Both the position numbers and the translations under genes were made by a program. 64,000 nucleotides of DNA, taken from assembly GCA_016927475.1 (NCBI GenBank), contig JAFGMO010000044.1, positions 1 to 64,000 of the forward strand, read 5' to 3'. The stretch's first letter is position 1, and every line of letters starts with the position of its first letter. Positions 25,373-35,239 of this stretch are shown piece after piece. Origin of the DNA: Candidatus Aminicenantota bacterium (lineage in GTDB: Bacteria; Acidobacteriota; Aminicenantia; Aminicenantales; Aminicenantaceae). The notes beneath the pieces were generated by a model, which did not search any database, was not told where the DNA came from, and saw nothing but the letters and a program-made list of their open reading frames with translations.

Positions 25373-25844
25373 TCATCTCCTCAAGGGTCATCATTGAAGC
25401 CATGATCTCAGACTCAACCGCAAGGTCATCCTCAACGTAAGCTATTCCCTTGCTCTGGCAGATTCTGTTTTTGAGCCGAATAAACTCTACCTTAAGAGTT
25501 AACTGGTCACCGGGTACAACAGGCCTTCTGAATTTTGTGTTGTTGATTTTGCTCAGCACCACAATCTTGTCTTCCGGGTCGGGAATGGAATTATAAAGAA
25601 GAATCCCCCCTGTCTGGGCTAAAGCCTCAACGACGAGGACTCCGGGCATGATACGCCTTATAGGAAAGTGACCTTGGAAAAAAGGTTCGTTATAAGTAAC
25701 ATTCTTCAGGCAAATGATATTTTTTCCCTTTTCCATTTTAAGGACCCTGTCAACCAGAAGGAAAGGATACCTGTGAGGCAGAAAAGTTAAGATCTTCTCG
25801 ATATCGAAAAGGGCGTTATTATTTACCGGCTTTGGAGGCGTCAT
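25362..25844 (-). CDS. fabZ: 3-hydroxyacyl-ACP dehydratase FabZ
   Basis: 160 residues, hot-dog fold. PHRYPFLLVDRVL with the active His, then EPFFQGHFPIRRIMPGVLVV with the Glu in VEALAQTGG, are typical of FabZ. It dehydrates the hydroxyacyl chains that LpxA would otherwise use, so the fabZ-lpxA pairing balances fatty acid and lipid A synthesis. ATG 25844 lies 26 bp inside the end of the skp gene. Confidence 0.93.
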   Translation of the reverse strand: MTPPKPVNNNALFDIEKILTFLPHRYPFLLVDRVLKMEKGKNIICLKNVTYNEPFFQGHFPIRRIMPGVLVVEALAQTGGILLYNSIPDPEDKIVVLSKINNTKFRRPVVPGDQLTLKVEFIRLKNRICQSKGIAYVEDDLAVESEIMASMMTLEEMNGR

Positions 25845-26346
25845 ATTTGGTAATGACCTCGGCTGTAATATCTATCACCGGATTGAAATAAACCGGCAGC
25901 ACCTTGCTGATGTCAAAAATGATATCCAGATCCCGCTCCTTCCCGATTTCCTGGATAATCGGAATCAGTTCATTTTGCACCTTATTAAAAAGCCGGAATT
26001 GAAGCTCCCTTAAGTCCTGTGTCGAATCTTCGGCAAACCTCTTTCTTTCCGTCCGTTTTTTCTCCAGATCGGATGTCAACTGCATCAATGCTTCCTGGGT
26101 TAGTGTAAGCCTCTGAGTGTTAAGCCTGCTCTCCAAACGTCTTATGTCCTCGTCCATTTTGGCAATTTCAGTCTGGTTCTGATTGTTTTTCTCTTCCAAG
26201 CGTGCAATCACCTTCTTTCCTTCGACGGACTTTTCCAATACTTCCTGGGGATTGATGACTGCGATTTTCTTCGCCGCCTCCTGAGCAAATCCCACGGCCA
26301 CCAGAGCTGAGAGCAAAAAAACCGATGTAAGAACTCTTCTTCTCAT
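25819..26346 (-). CDS. skp: Periplasmic OmpH/Skp-family chaperone
   Basis: 175 residues with a signal peptide (MRRRVLTSVFLLSALVAVGF) and a helical hairpin. KIAVINPQEVLEKSVEGKKV at the start, then a long coiled coil (residues 50-125) rich in charged residues, and FNPVIDITAEVITKYD at the end match the Skp/OmpH plan. It carries unfolded outer-membrane proteins to BamA, whose gene lies 36 bp upstream. Confidence 0.88.
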   Translation of the reverse strand: MRRRVLTSVFLLSALVAVGFAQEAAKKIAVINPQEVLEKSVEGKKVIARLEEKNNQNQTEIAKMDEDIRRLESRLNTQRLTLTQEALMQLTSDLEKKRTERKRFAEDSTQDLRELQFRLFNKVQNELIPIIQEIGKERDLDIIFDISKVLPVYFNPVIDITAEVITKYDASKAGK

Positions 26347-26382
26347 CTTCGCCTCCTTAAAGTGTAAAATTGTATCTATGGT

Positions 26383-28692
26383 CTAAAAAGTTGTTCCGAT
26401 AGCGAACCTAAAGGCAAAATTCGAATCATCCGCATAGATCTTCGGTGAATTATAAGCAAATATCAAACGGAAAGGTACGCGCAGGGCCGGGACAAAAATC
26501 CTCATCTCAAGGCCGGCCGAACTGTACATGTCTTTCAGGCTGATTTTCTGATCCGCTGCATAAGCATTGCCCCTGTCATAAAAAAGGATGGCGTACAGCG
26601 GACCTCCCATGGGAATGATGTATTCAAGATTAAAAAGCAGGGCTTTGTCTCCTCCAACATTCGATCCTGCCTCACTTCGCGGCCCGATAGTGTATATGTT
26701 GTATCCGCGAATCGAGCGTTCTCCTCCAAGATAGAACCGTTCCCAAAAAGGAACGTCCGAATCTCCCAGGGCGTGAATGTACTGGTATTGGACATGAAAA
26801 CCAAAACTCTGGTTCTTTATAATCGGCTGGTAATGGGTGAATTCAAGCGTTGGCTTGAGAATATCGATTTCGCCTCCTAAAAAAGTCCCGGCGAATTTCA
26901 AGGATGCCATGTACATAGTGCCTCTTGAAGGCGTTAAGGGACTGTCTACTGTCGAACGGTAAATGACGGGGGTGATGCTGCTGATATTGTAGGTTCCCAG
27001 CCCGAACATGGTGAGATAAACGGGGTCATAATAGGAAAAATATGAACTTCCCTCTTCAGGAAGAATGGTCGTAACTTTGGCATAAGTGTAGGTAACATTT
27101 GTCCGCCAGTATCCAAAGATCCTTGCCCCAAAAATCAGGTCAATTCCGGTTTCCTTTCGTTCATAAAGATAAGGATAGATCATATGTCGCCTGTAAAGAT
27201 TAAAACCAAGGTTTATGGGCTTATCGAAAACATAAGGTTCGGAGAAGCCGAACACATAGTTTTTGATTCTTTTTCCGTGCTGAAGCATGACATCCAGCTT
27301 CTCACCTGCTCCCAGAAAGTTGACCGTGGAATAGCTGGCTCCCACGAACAATCCCTCGTAGCCGCTGTAGCCGGCAGTAAATTGGATATTGTTTCGCTGA
27401 AGCTCCTTAACCCGCAGAGTGACGTCAATCTGTGTCGGGTCTTCAGGATCGGGTTGGATATCCGGATCTCCTTCAAGCTCGACCAAACCCAATTGGTTCA
27501 GCCTGAGCAGGCTGTTCTTGAAAAAAGAAAAGCTGAACCGGTCTCCTTCCCGAAGGATCAATTCCCTCCTTAAAACTTTATCCTTGGTATATATGTTTCC
27601 CCTGATCTTGATCCTTTGAATATAGGCAACATCTCCCTCATAGATATTGAAAGATACGTTCACCCGTTTATTTTTGGGATCAAGGTTTTCCCTCGGCATG
27701 ACCTGGATGTAAATGTAACCAAGATCACGATATACTTCGGCTATGGCCTGGACACTTTCTTCCCGGAGTTTCGTGCTATATATGTCTCCCTTCTCGAATT
27801 CGACTAAAGTTTTCAAATATTTAGAAGCAATGATCTTATTCCCTTCGATCGTTATATCTCCCACGATATAACGGTAACCGGGATCGACCGGGATAATAAT
27901 CTTTTTCATCGTTTGTTTTTTGAGGAAGATGGACCGTTTCTCAACATTCTCGATCCGCGGCTCTCCAATGGAGGCTTCCATATAACCATACTCTTGAAGT
28001 TTGCTCTTGAGCTGTTCCAAACCTTCGTCAAGCTTATCTCTTTTAAAGACGTCTTTTCCCCTGATCAACGTGATGAGCCCGTGCTCCTGGTTTTCCTTCA
28101 TTGCCCCTTCAAGAACGGCTTCCGGAATCTTGGTATTTCCCTCAAAAACAATCTCGCCGACTTTGGTCTTGTGGCCTTCTTCAATATCGAAGACGAGCTC
28201 CAGATCTTTATCTCCTTTTAGATCGACATTAACCTCACCGGATTGAAGGCCCCTTTCCAAAAGAAGTTTTTCGATGGTGTTTTTGACCTTAAGAATTTTA
28301 TAGGGATTGTAGTAGGAATGGGCCAGGATGTATTCGTTATTCTCCTTCAGCTTTTCAACGATATCGCTTTCCTTTAATTTTTTTCCGGTTTTGTATTCGA
28401 TTTTTTTGATAATGGGATTTTCTTCAATGATAAACCTGACAATTTTTCCGTTTTGTCCCTCTTCCTTTTCAATGCGTATATTGGAAAAGAATCCCGTCGA
28501 CCAGAGGGTCTGAAAGTCGTTTCGAAGTATTCCCGGATTGTAATAATCGCCTTCTCTGGCCGCAACATAGTAAAGAATGGTTTCCTTGGAAACCCGGTCG
28601 TTCCCCTCAATTTCCAGCCTCTCGATCATCTCCTGACCGAGGAGGGACATCGGAAATAAAATAAAAGCGGCAATCAGAATATACTTTCTCAT
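26383..28692 (-). CDS. bamA: Outer-membrane protein assembly factor BamA
   Basis: 769 residues with a signal peptide, five POTRA-like repeats (about 23-420: IERLEIEGNDRVSKETILYY, KVGEIVFEGNTKIPEAVLEG, VGDITIEGNKIIASKYLKTL, IQRIKIRGNIYTKDKVLRRE) and a 16-strand barrel. The barrel holds the family mark YLGGERSIRGYNIYTIGPRS with RGY of loop 6 and ends with F (RFAIGTTF). It inserts barrel proteins in the outer membrane. Confidence 0.95.
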   Translation of the reverse strand: MRKYILIAAFILFPMSLLGQEMIERLEIEGNDRVSKETILYYVAAREGDYYNPGILRNDFQTLWSTGFFSNIRIEKEEGQNGKIVRFIIEENPIIKKIEYKTGKKLKESDIVEKLKENNEYILAHSYYNPYKILKVKNTIEKLLLERGLQSGEVNVDLKGDKDLELVFDIEEGHKTKVGEIVFEGNTKIPEAVLEGAMKENQEHGLITLIRGKDVFKRDKLDEGLEQLKSKLQEYGYMEASIGEPRIENVEKRSIFLKKQTMKKIIIPVDPGYRYIVGDITIEGNKIIASKYLKTLVEFEKGDIYSTKLREESVQAIAEVYRDLGYIYIQVMPRENLDPKNKRVNVSFNIYEGDVAYIQRIKIRGNIYTKDKVLRRELILREGDRFSFSFFKNSLLRLNQLGLVELEGDPDIQPDPEDPTQIDVTLRVKELQRNNIQFTAGYSGYEGLFVGASYSTVNFLGAGEKLDVMLQHGKRIKNYVFGFSEPYVFDKPINLGFNLYRRHMIYPYLYERKETGIDLIFGARIFGYWRTNVTYTYAKVTTILPEEGSSYFSYYDPVYLTMFGLGTYNISSITPVIYRSTVDSPLTPSRGTMYMASLKFAGTFLGGEIDILKPTLEFTHYQPIIKNQSFGFHVQYQYIHALGDSDVPFWERFYLGGERSIRGYNIYTIGPRSEAGSNVGGDKALLFNLEYIIPMGGPLYAILFYDRGNAYAADQKISLKDMYSSAGLEMRIFVPALRVPFRLIFAYNSPKIYADDSNFAFRFAIGTTF

Positions 28693-28874
28693 TTTATCCT
28701 TCCTTATACCATATTAAGGCGCATTTTTCAAAACCAATCCTCTTCCTCCAAGAAGCTTCTTTTTCCGGTTCGAGCCGACACAAATACCGCCTCCTTTTTT
28801 CCCGCCGTTTAAAAGAAATAAGACGGTTTACAGAAACTTCCCTGGGAAGGGACAGCCGTAACACGGTTAAAACT

Positions 28875-29561
28875 TCATAGGTGGGAAAGAAGTTTCAAAT
28901 CACCTTTCTCCATCAGGTAAACCTTGTCACAAAATCCGGCTACTTTTTCACTGTGTGTGACGATGATCGAAGAAAGGCCCTTTTTTTGATGCAGCTCGCG
29001 GACAAGTTTCAGGATGGATTCCCCTGTTTTCCAATCCAAGTTTCCTGTCGGTTCGTCCGCTAATAAAAGACGGGGTTCATTGACCAGGGCCCTGGCAATG
29101 GCGATTCTCTGCTGTTCCCCGCCGGAAAGACGATGCGGCCGCAGATCGGCCTTTTCTTTGAGGTAAACATCGTTCAACACCCTGCCTGCCCGGCGCAGGG
29201 CTTCCTTTTTTTCTATCCGGCGGATAAAGAGGGGCATGGCGGTATTTTCCAGAGCCGTAAATTCAGGAAGCAGATGATAAAATTGATAGATAAATCCGAT
29301 CTCTTTATTCCTGAAACGGGCCATTTCTCTTTCGTTCTTAGCCTGAAGGTCTTTCCCGTCCAGGAAAATCCGCCCCGATGTCGGTCTGTCAAGAGCTCCG
29401 ATCAGATTCAGCAGTGTTGTTTTTCCCACTCCGGAAACTCCCATAATGGCGGCCAACTCACCCTTTTCCAGGGAAAAGTTCAGACCATCAAAAACCCGCA
29501 GGATTCCCTTCGGCAGGGGGTATTCTTTGCAAAGTTTTTCAGCTACCAGTATTTTATTCAT
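28875..29561 (-). CDS. lolD: Lipoprotein-releasing ABC transporter ATPase LolD
   Basis: 228 residues. Walker A is GVSGVGKTTLLN, the signature is LSGGEQQRIAIARAL, Walker B is LLLADEPTGNLD. It belongs to the LolD/MacB group of ATPases. Its start overlaps the permease gene by 8 bp, which makes a pair that pulls outer-membrane lipoproteins from the inner membrane. The 182-bp gap to bamA has no gene; a CGGTTCGAGCCG sequence there resembles a tRNA T-arm but has no tRNA around it. Confidence 0.9.
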   Translation of the reverse strand: MNKILVAEKLCKEYPLPKGILRVFDGLNFSLEKGELAAIMGVSGVGKTTLLNLIGALDRPTSGRIFLDGKDLQAKNEREMARFRNKEIGFIYQFYHLLPEFTALENTAMPLFIRRIEKKEALRRAGRVLNDVYLKEKADLRPHRLSGGEQQRIAIARALVNEPRLLLADEPTGNLDWKTGESILKLVRELHQKKGLSSIIVTHSEKVAGFCDKVYLMEKGDLKLLSHL

Positions 29562-30774
29562 ATTTCAAAGCCGTAACAGGATCCACTCTGGAAGCCCGGT
29601 ATGCCGGAAAAAGTGTGGATACGAAGCTGATGCCCAGGGTTACCACAATGATGATCAGAAGGTCGACAGGCTTGATATAAAAAGGAACAAAGGGAATCTG
29701 ATAGATATCCTGGGGAATCTTTATCAATTCAAAAACATTGGCCAGCCAACACCAAAGAAGTCCCAGTCCCGTTCCCGCGAGAGTGCCTATGATTCCGATC
29801 ATCGCCCCCTGGAAAAAAAAGATCCGCCGGATATCCATGGAAGTGGCTCCCATGGCCAGAAGAATGCCGATATCACGTGTTTTTTCCATGACCATTAGAA
29901 TCAACGTGGCAATGATATTCAGGGCAGCGACAAAAACAATCAGCGATATGGTCAGAAACATGATGTTTTTTTCCAGTTTCAAAGCTGAAAAGAGGGAACG
30001 GTTCATGTCCATCCATGTTGCCGTATAAACGGATGTCGGCATCAAGACTTCTATTCTTTCGGCAATTTCCGGAGCATCAAATATGTTATTGAGCCTGATA
30101 TGTATAAAAGAAACACGCTCTCCCGTGCGAAAAAGCCTTTGGGCGCTGGAAAGATTCACTAAAACCGTCGTCGAGTCGAATTCATACAATCCGGATTGGA
30201 ATATTCCTGTGACGATGAACTTGCGCATCCGTGGAAAAAGCCCCGTCGGAGAAAGCATGGTCGACGCGGTAACCACCGTAATCACATCGCCGACACCGGC
30301 TCCCACATTGAAGGCCACATCCCTTCCTAAAAGGATTCCTTCCCGGGACATATCGTCAGCCGGAAGCTCCCCCAGTTCGATATCATTAAGCCAAACGGCG
30401 TGTTTTCTTTCCGCTTCCAGGTCCAGTCCCCGGAGGACGGCAGGCAAACTTTTGATCGGCCCCTTGATTAAAACCGGATTGTAAACCACGGGTGTAACCG
30501 CGGCCACACCGGGCAAATCTTTAACTCGGTCCATAAGATCCTCGTAATCGGCGATACCGTCCCCCGTTAAGTCCGATATCATAATGTGGGCCGTCGCACC
30601 GAGAATTTTTTCCTGCACATCCCCCTGAAATCCCGTGATGAGAGCAATGGCGATGATAAGCGCCATAACCCCGATGGTGATTCCCAGCGTGGATATAAAG
30701 GTGATGACGGAAATGAACGCCTGTTTTCTTCGGGCGGTCAGATATCTTTTGGCGACAAAAAATTCATAGTTCAT
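29554..30774 (-). CDS. lolC: Lipoprotein-releasing ABC permease (LolC/LolE type)
   Basis: 406 residues with the MacB/FtsX plan: one helix near the start (FISVITFISTLGITIGVMAL), a periplasmic domain of about 220 residues, and three C-terminal helices. The start MNYEFFVAKRYLTARRKQAF and LITGFQGDVQEKILGATAHI fit LolC/E. Only one permease gene is present, so the transporter is likely a homodimer (LolF-like). Gap to lysS is 62 bp. Confidence 0.88.
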   Translation of the reverse strand: MNYEFFVAKRYLTARRKQAFISVITFISTLGITIGVMALIIAIALITGFQGDVQEKILGATAHIMISDLTGDGIADYEDLMDRVKDLPGVAAVTPVVYNPVLIKGPIKSLPAVLRGLDLEAERKHAVWLNDIELGELPADDMSREGILLGRDVAFNVGAGVGDVITVVTASTMLSPTGLFPRMRKFIVTGIFQSGLYEFDSTTVLVNLSSAQRLFRTGERVSFIHIRLNNIFDAPEIAERIEVLMPTSVYTATWMDMNRSLFSALKLEKNIMFLTISLIVFVAALNIIATLILMVMEKTRDIGILLAMGATSMDIRRIFFFQGAMIGIIGTLAGTGLGLLWCWLANVFELIKIPQDIYQIPFVPFYIKPVDLLIIIVVTLGISFVSTLFPAYRASRVDPVTALKYE

Positions 30775-30836
30775 AGCCGGTAGTACCTCGTCCGCATTTA
30801 TTTCTCCAACTTACATTTTTCGCAGAAAATATCCGG

Positions 30837-32348
30837 TTATTTCGGCCGAAGCAGCGGAAAAAGAATCACCTCACGGATGGATTTTTTATCGGCAAAAAGC
30901 ATGACCAGGCGGTCGATACCGATGCCTTCACCCCCCGTAGGAGGCAGCCCGTATTCCAGGGCTTCGACGTAATCCTCATCGATGGGATGTGCTTCTTCAT
31001 CTCCCTTTTTGCGTTCTTCGACCTGTTGCTCAAACCTTACCCGTTGCTCCGCGGGATCTGACAGCTCGCTGAAAGCATTCGCGATTTCCATCCCGCCCAT
31101 AATCAGCTCAAAACGCTCGGCTTCATCCGGATTGTCTCTGTCGGCTTTTGCCAGGGGAGATATTTCTTTCGGAGGATTCATGATAAAAGTCGGATGGTCC
31201 AGGTTCTGCTTGACGAATTTGTCAAAGATGACGTCCAGGGCATTGCCGTAAGACAGCGGGCCTTTATCCCCGGTCAAATCAGAAGCGAATGTGATGATTT
31301 CCTGCTTGTTATCGAAGCGTGACGGCGCCATGCCGCTGTATTGGGTCAAAGCTTCTTTAAATTTCAGTCTTTTCCAGGGGCGTTTGAGTGAAATCGTCCT
31401 CCCGTCAAAAGTCAGTTCTTCTTTACCCAGAAGATCATGACACAAGCCGCAGATCAATTCTTCGGTCATATCCATCATGTCATTATAATCACAATAAGCC
31501 TCATAAAATTCGAGCATGGTGAATTCGGGATTGTGTTCGGAGGATATCCCTTCGTTTCGAAAATTACGGTTGATCTCGTAGACTTTCTCGAAACCGCCGA
31601 CGATAAGCCGTTTCAAATAAAGCTCGGGGGCAATCCGCAAATACAGATCAATACCCAGGGCATTGTGGAAAGTTTTAAAGGGTCTGGCCAGAGCACCTCC
31701 AGGGATGGCATGCATCATCGGTGTTTCCACTTCGATGTAGTCACGTTCGTCAAAAAAATTGCGAATTCCGGCGATGATACCGCTTCGCAAACGGAAAATC
31801 TGCTTAATCTCCGGATTCATAATCAGGTCCAGATATCTTTTCCTGTATCTCAGCTCCACATCCTGGAGGCCGTGCCACTTTTCCGGAAGCGGATAGAGAC
31901 ACTTGGCCAGAAAGGTGAAGCTTTCAGCCAGAACAGTCAACTCGCCGGTCCGCGTTTTAAAAAGCCCTCCCTCGACCAGGATAATATCCCCGATATCAAT
32001 ACAGGAAAAAAGATGATAAAGATTTTCTCCGACCCTGTCTTCCCGTATGTATACCTGGAGTTTATCCCGGCTGTCGCTGATATGAAAAAATGTCGCCCGC
32101 CCCATACGGCGCATGAATAAAATACGGCCGGGCACTTTGACTTTGACACCCCTTTTTTTAAGATCTTCCTCGGAATCAGAGGAATGTTCCTTCACGATCT
32201 CCGCCACCTGGTGTGATATCTCGGCATTATGGGGAAAAAGATCAACTCCTTCTTGGGCCAGCTTGTTTTTCTTTTCTTCCCGGGCAATAACCTGATCGCT
32301 TTTTTTTAATTCTTTTGTGTCTTGTTCGTCTTCTTTTTTATCCGCCAT
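30837..32348 (-). CDS. lysS: Lysyl-tRNA synthetase, class II
   Basis: 503 residues from ATG 32348, which overlaps nusB by 11 bp. An N-terminal OB-fold for anticodon binding (about 75-175: KVPGRILFMRRMGRATFFHI) precedes the class II core: motif 2 KVYEINRNFRNEGISSEHNP and motif 3 GLPPTGGEGIGIDRLVMLF. The C-terminal motif and length are normal. It charges tRNA-Lys. Confidence 0.95.
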   Translation of the reverse strand: MADKKEDEQDTKELKKSDQVIAREEKKNKLAQEGVDLFPHNAEISHQVAEIVKEHSSDSEEDLKKRGVKVKVPGRILFMRRMGRATFFHISDSRDKLQVYIREDRVGENLYHLFSCIDIGDIILVEGGLFKTRTGELTVLAESFTFLAKCLYPLPEKWHGLQDVELRYRKRYLDLIMNPEIKQIFRLRSGIIAGIRNFFDERDYIEVETPMMHAIPGGALARPFKTFHNALGIDLYLRIAPELYLKRLIVGGFEKVYEINRNFRNEGISSEHNPEFTMLEFYEAYCDYNDMMDMTEELICGLCHDLLGKEELTFDGRTISLKRPWKRLKFKEALTQYSGMAPSRFDNKQEIITFASDLTGDKGPLSYGNALDVIFDKFVKQNLDHPTFIMNPPKEISPLAKADRDNPDEAERFELIMGGMEIANAFSELSDPAEQRVRFEQQVEERKKGDEEAHPIDEDYVEALEYGLPPTGGEGIGIDRLVMLFADKKSIREVILFPLLRPK

Positions 32349-32781
32349 TTTTCTTCTCCTCATTCTTCTTGCGGGGACCACCTATTTTTTTCACGACCGC
32401 ATCCAGCACTCCGTTGATGAAAGAGGGTGCCTCTTCACTGCCGAATTTTTTGGCTATCTCGATCGCTTCGTTGATGACCACGGCCGCAGCCGTCTCTTTT
32501 TCATAGAGCAGCTCAAAAACAGCAATGCGAAGAATATTTCTGTCAACAATGGCCATACGGGACAAACGCCAGTTGACGGAAACGGAACTGATGAAGGAAT
32601 CGATTTCTTCTTTGTAGCTCTGCACCCCCGACGTCAAACGCCGGGAATATTCTTTAACGTCATGGGAAGCACGTCTGTCTCTCCAGAACGTTTTTTCCTT
32701 ACGCTCATCCGCATATTCATCGAACTCAAACTGGAACAATATTTGAAGGGCGTATTCGCGGGCTTTTCTCCGTTGGCCCAT
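32338..32781 (-). CDS. nusB: Transcription antitermination factor NusB
   Basis: 147 residues. The start MGQRRKAREYALQILFQFEF and the C-terminal NRLL-equivalent WRLSRMAIVDRNILRIAVFE plus VVINEAIEIAKKFGSEEAPS, INGVLDAVV are the standard NusB pattern. NusB binds boxA RNA with NusE to prevent early stops in rRNA operons. The gene follows ribH by one base (TGAgATG), a pairing found in many bacteria. Confidence 0.93.
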   Translation of the reverse strand: MGQRRKAREYALQILFQFEFDEYADERKEKTFWRDRRASHDVKEYSRRLTSGVQSYKEEIDSFISSVSVNWRLSRMAIVDRNILRIAVFELLYEKETAAAVVINEAIEIAKKFGSEEAPSFINGVLDAVVKKIGGPRKKNEEKKNGG

Positions 32782-32782
32782 C

Positions 32783-33259
32783 TCATTTTTTGTCGAATCC
32801 GGCTTCGCGAAGCAGGTTTAATGTTTCCACCACTGAAAAAACGGCATCCCAGCCTTTGTTGCCGGCTTTTGTCCCGGCACGCTCGATTCCCTGTTCGATC
32901 GTATCCACGGTAAGAACACCAAAAGATACGGGGATACCATCTTCCATGGATATTTGAGCCAGCCCTTTCGTCACCTCTGCACTTAAAAAATCGAAATGAG
33001 GCGTATCGCCACGAATGAGCACCCCAAGGCAAACAATTCCATCAACCTGCCCTGAACCGGCAATCTTCTTGACAACCAATGGAATTTCGAAGGATCCCGG
33101 TACCTTATAAACTTTAATATCAGAATCTTCCGCTCCCAGTTTGTCCAGGGCATCAAGGGCTCCCTCCAAAAGTCTTTCAGAAATGAACTGGTTAAAGCGG
33201 CTTACGACAATTCCAATCTTCAGGCCTTTGGCTGCCAGTTTTCCCTGATAGGTTAACAT
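32783..33259 (-). CDS. ribH: 6,7-dimethyl-8-ribityllumazine synthase
   Basis: 158 residues. The flavodoxin-like core shows [55 protein letters not shown] with the active His, and [14 protein letters not shown]. It makes the riboflavin precursor from ribityl-aminouracil and butanone phosphate. Other rib genes are not in the window. Confidence 0.95.
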   Translation of the reverse strand: MLTYQGKLAAKGLKIGIVVSRFNQFISERLLEGALDALDKLGAEDSDIKVYKVPGSFEIPLVVKKIAGSGQVDGIVCLGVLIRGDTPHFDFLSAEVTKGLAQISMEDGIPVSFGVLTVDTIEQGIERAGTKAGNKGWDAVFSVVETLNLLREAGFDKK

Positions 33260-33271
33260 AACCGCCTCCTT

Positions 33272-34054
33272 TTATTTTCCTTGAAACTCGGGCTTTCTCT
33301 TTTCCAAAAATGCTTTGGTTCCCTCTTTACTGTCTTCAGTAGCACAGGTTTTCCCGAAAAGATCGGCTTCAAAATGAAGCCCTTCATCCAGGGTTTTATC
33401 CAAACCGCCGTTGATGGCTTCAATAGCATATTCAAGGGCCTTGGGTGCATTAGCGGCCATGGATGCGGCAAGCTTTTCACAAGCCCCTTTCAATTCGTCA
33501 AGAGAAACGACGGCATTGACCAATCCGATCCTCAATGCTTCGGCGGCATCAATGGTTTTTCCGCTCAGGATAAGTTCCATGGCTAATCCCTTGCCGACCA
33601 GCCGGGCCAATCTCTGTGTCCCTCCGTATCCCGGGATCAATCCCAGCTTCACCTCCGGCTGCCCCATTTTTGCATTATCAGAGGCGATACGGATGTGGCA
33701 GGCAAGAGCGAGTTCCGTTCCCCCTCCAAGGGCATATCCGTTTACGGCGGCGATAACCGGCTTGTCGAAATTTTCGATAATCCGGCTCAACTCCTGTCCC
33801 TTGAGAACATATTCCCTTCCCGCCGCCGCATCGAGTCCGGCCAGTTCACCGATATCCGCCCCGGCGACAAAGGCCTTCTCTCCCGATCCGGTTAAAATGA
33901 CAACGCTAACTTCAGGATCCTTCTGGTATGATACAAACGCCTCTTGAAGCTCTTTTATGGTTTCACTGTTGAGGGCGTTGAGTTTTTCGGGCCGGTTGAT
34001 GGTAATCCAGCCGATCCGGTCTTGTTTTTTAACTTCCAGATTTTCAAAATTCAT
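33272..34054 (-). CDS. Enoyl-CoA hydratase/isomerase (crotonase) family protein
   Basis: 260 residues. The crotonase marks are ITINRPEKLNALNSETIKEL, AFVAGADIGEL (oxyanion hole), NGYALGGGTELALACHIRIA (first catalytic Glu) and MGQPEVKLGLIPGYGGTQRL (second catalytic Glu). Both glutamates of hydratases are present, and length matches short-chain enoyl-CoA hydratase (crotonase). It sits 12 bp before ribH, which does not explain its role. Confidence 0.88.
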   Translation of the reverse strand: MNFENLEVKKQDRIGWITINRPEKLNALNSETIKELQEAFVSYQKDPEVSVVILTGSGEKAFVAGADIGELAGLDAAAGREYVLKGQELSRIIENFDKPVIAAVNGYALGGGTELALACHIRIASDNAKMGQPEVKLGLIPGYGGTQRLARLVGKGLAMELILSGKTIDAAEALRIGLVNAVVSLDELKGACEKLAASMAANAPKALEYAIEAINGGLDKTLDEGLHFEADLFGKTCATEDSKEGTKAFLEKRKPEFQGK

Positions 34055-34093
34055 ATTTTCTCCTTTAGAAAAATTGAAGTTTCGCCTTCCGGA

Positions 34094-35239
34094 TTAAATC
34101 TTTTTTTCGAATATCCTGTATTTTTTATACAATTTTCCGCCGATAGATTCCGTAAACCTGTTCACGGCATCATTGTCTTCAAGCTGCCAGGACGTTTCAC
34201 ACCACTGGTATCCTCTCTCGATCCCCCTTTTGTTAAGCTCCGAATAAAGCAGGTAGCTTACGCCCGTATTCCGGTACTCTTTCAGGATTCCGAAAACGAC
34301 GGCCCTCATGCCTTTGATCTTATTTTTATAATACAGGAACTTGAGGATCCCAAGCGGAGTCAAACGTCCTTTAATTCGCTGGATAACCTCGTTGTAGTTG
34401 GGAAAACCGAATGCGAATCCGATCGGCTTATCTCCCTCCTCGGCAAGGATGACAATCTTAGGATCGGCAAAAAGCCTGAGCTTACGGAATATATGCTCCA
34501 TTTCCTTTTCCGTCCAGGGGACAAAACCCCAATTTTTCTCCCAGGCATTGTTGTAGACGTACTTTATCTTTTCAGCCTCCTTGATCTGCCTGACATCGAC
34601 CGACCGCAGCTTGACCGATGTTTCATTCTTGATTTTATTGACGATATGGTCCACTTTTTCCGCCGTGTCGTGATCCCGTGTCATGAAATAGGCATAAAGA
34701 TCCTTGGCTTTTTTCAAGCCGCACTGCTCCATGAGCTCTAAATAATAAGGCGGATTATACGCCAACAAATAAACGGGAGGCGAATCAAAACCCTCCAGAA
34801 GGAAAGCACACTCATCGTTCATCGAAATATTCATCGGTCCCCGGAGAATTTCCATCTTTCTGGCACGGCACCAATTGGAAGCGGCATCCAGAAGTTTTTC
34901 GGCAACGTCAGGGTCTTCATAGCTCTCGTACAATCCGAAAAAACCCGCTTTTTCCTGATGGAACTTGATATGGTTTTCATCAAGGATAGCTGCTATCCGG
35001 CCGACCACCTCATTCCCCCGGTAAGCCAGGAATAGATCTATATCAGCGTGCTCGAAAAAGGGATTTTTGGTTTTATTCAGTTTGTCCTTCATATCCGCAA
35101 TCAGCGGCGGTACCCAATTGGGATCTCCTTTATAGACCTTCCAAGGGAAGAAAAGAAAGTTTTTAAAACCCTTCTTTGAAGTCACCTTCTCTATACGGAT
35201 ATCACTCAAACTCTTTCTCCCTCCAAATTTTTTTTCCAT
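34094..35239 (-). CDS. GNAT-like acyltransferase of unknown substrate
   Basis: 381 residues. The N-terminal half shows FPWKVYKGDPNWVPPLIADM and DLFLAYRGNEVVGRIAAILD; the C-terminal half has a second GNAT-like pattern (VILAEEGDKPIGFAFGFPNY, GILKEYRNTGVSYLLYSEL, WQLEDNDAVNRFTESIGGKL). This is a known family of twin-GNAT proteins without a firm role. A TTG at 35209 has GGAGGG nine bases upstream and may be the true start; ATG 35239 has no clear site. It is the first gene of the 12-kb reverse-strand run. Confidence 0.65.
   Translation of the reverse strand: MEKKFGGRKSLSDIRIEKVTSKKGFKNFLFFPWKVYKGDPNWVPPLIADMKDKLNKTKNPFFEHADIDLFLAYRGNEVVGRIAAILDENHIKFHQEKAGFFGLYESYEDPDVAEKLLDAASNWCRARKMEILRGPMNISMNDECAFLLEGFDSPPVYLLAYNPPYYLELMEQCGLKKAKDLYAYFMTRDHDTAEKVDHIVNKIKNETSVKLRSVDVRQIKEAEKIKYVYNNAWEKNWGFVPWTEKEMEHIFRKLRLFADPKIVILAEEGDKPIGFAFGFPNYNEVIQRIKGRLTPLGILKFLYYKNKIKGMRAVVFGILKEYRNTGVSYLLYSELNKRGIERGYQWCETSWQLEDNDAVNRFTESIGGKLYKKYRIFEKKI

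Noticed and set aside
28755..28790. CGGTTCGAGCCG resembling a tRNA T-arm
   Set aside because: No anticodon arm, acceptor stem or CCA-side pairing fits around it on either strand.
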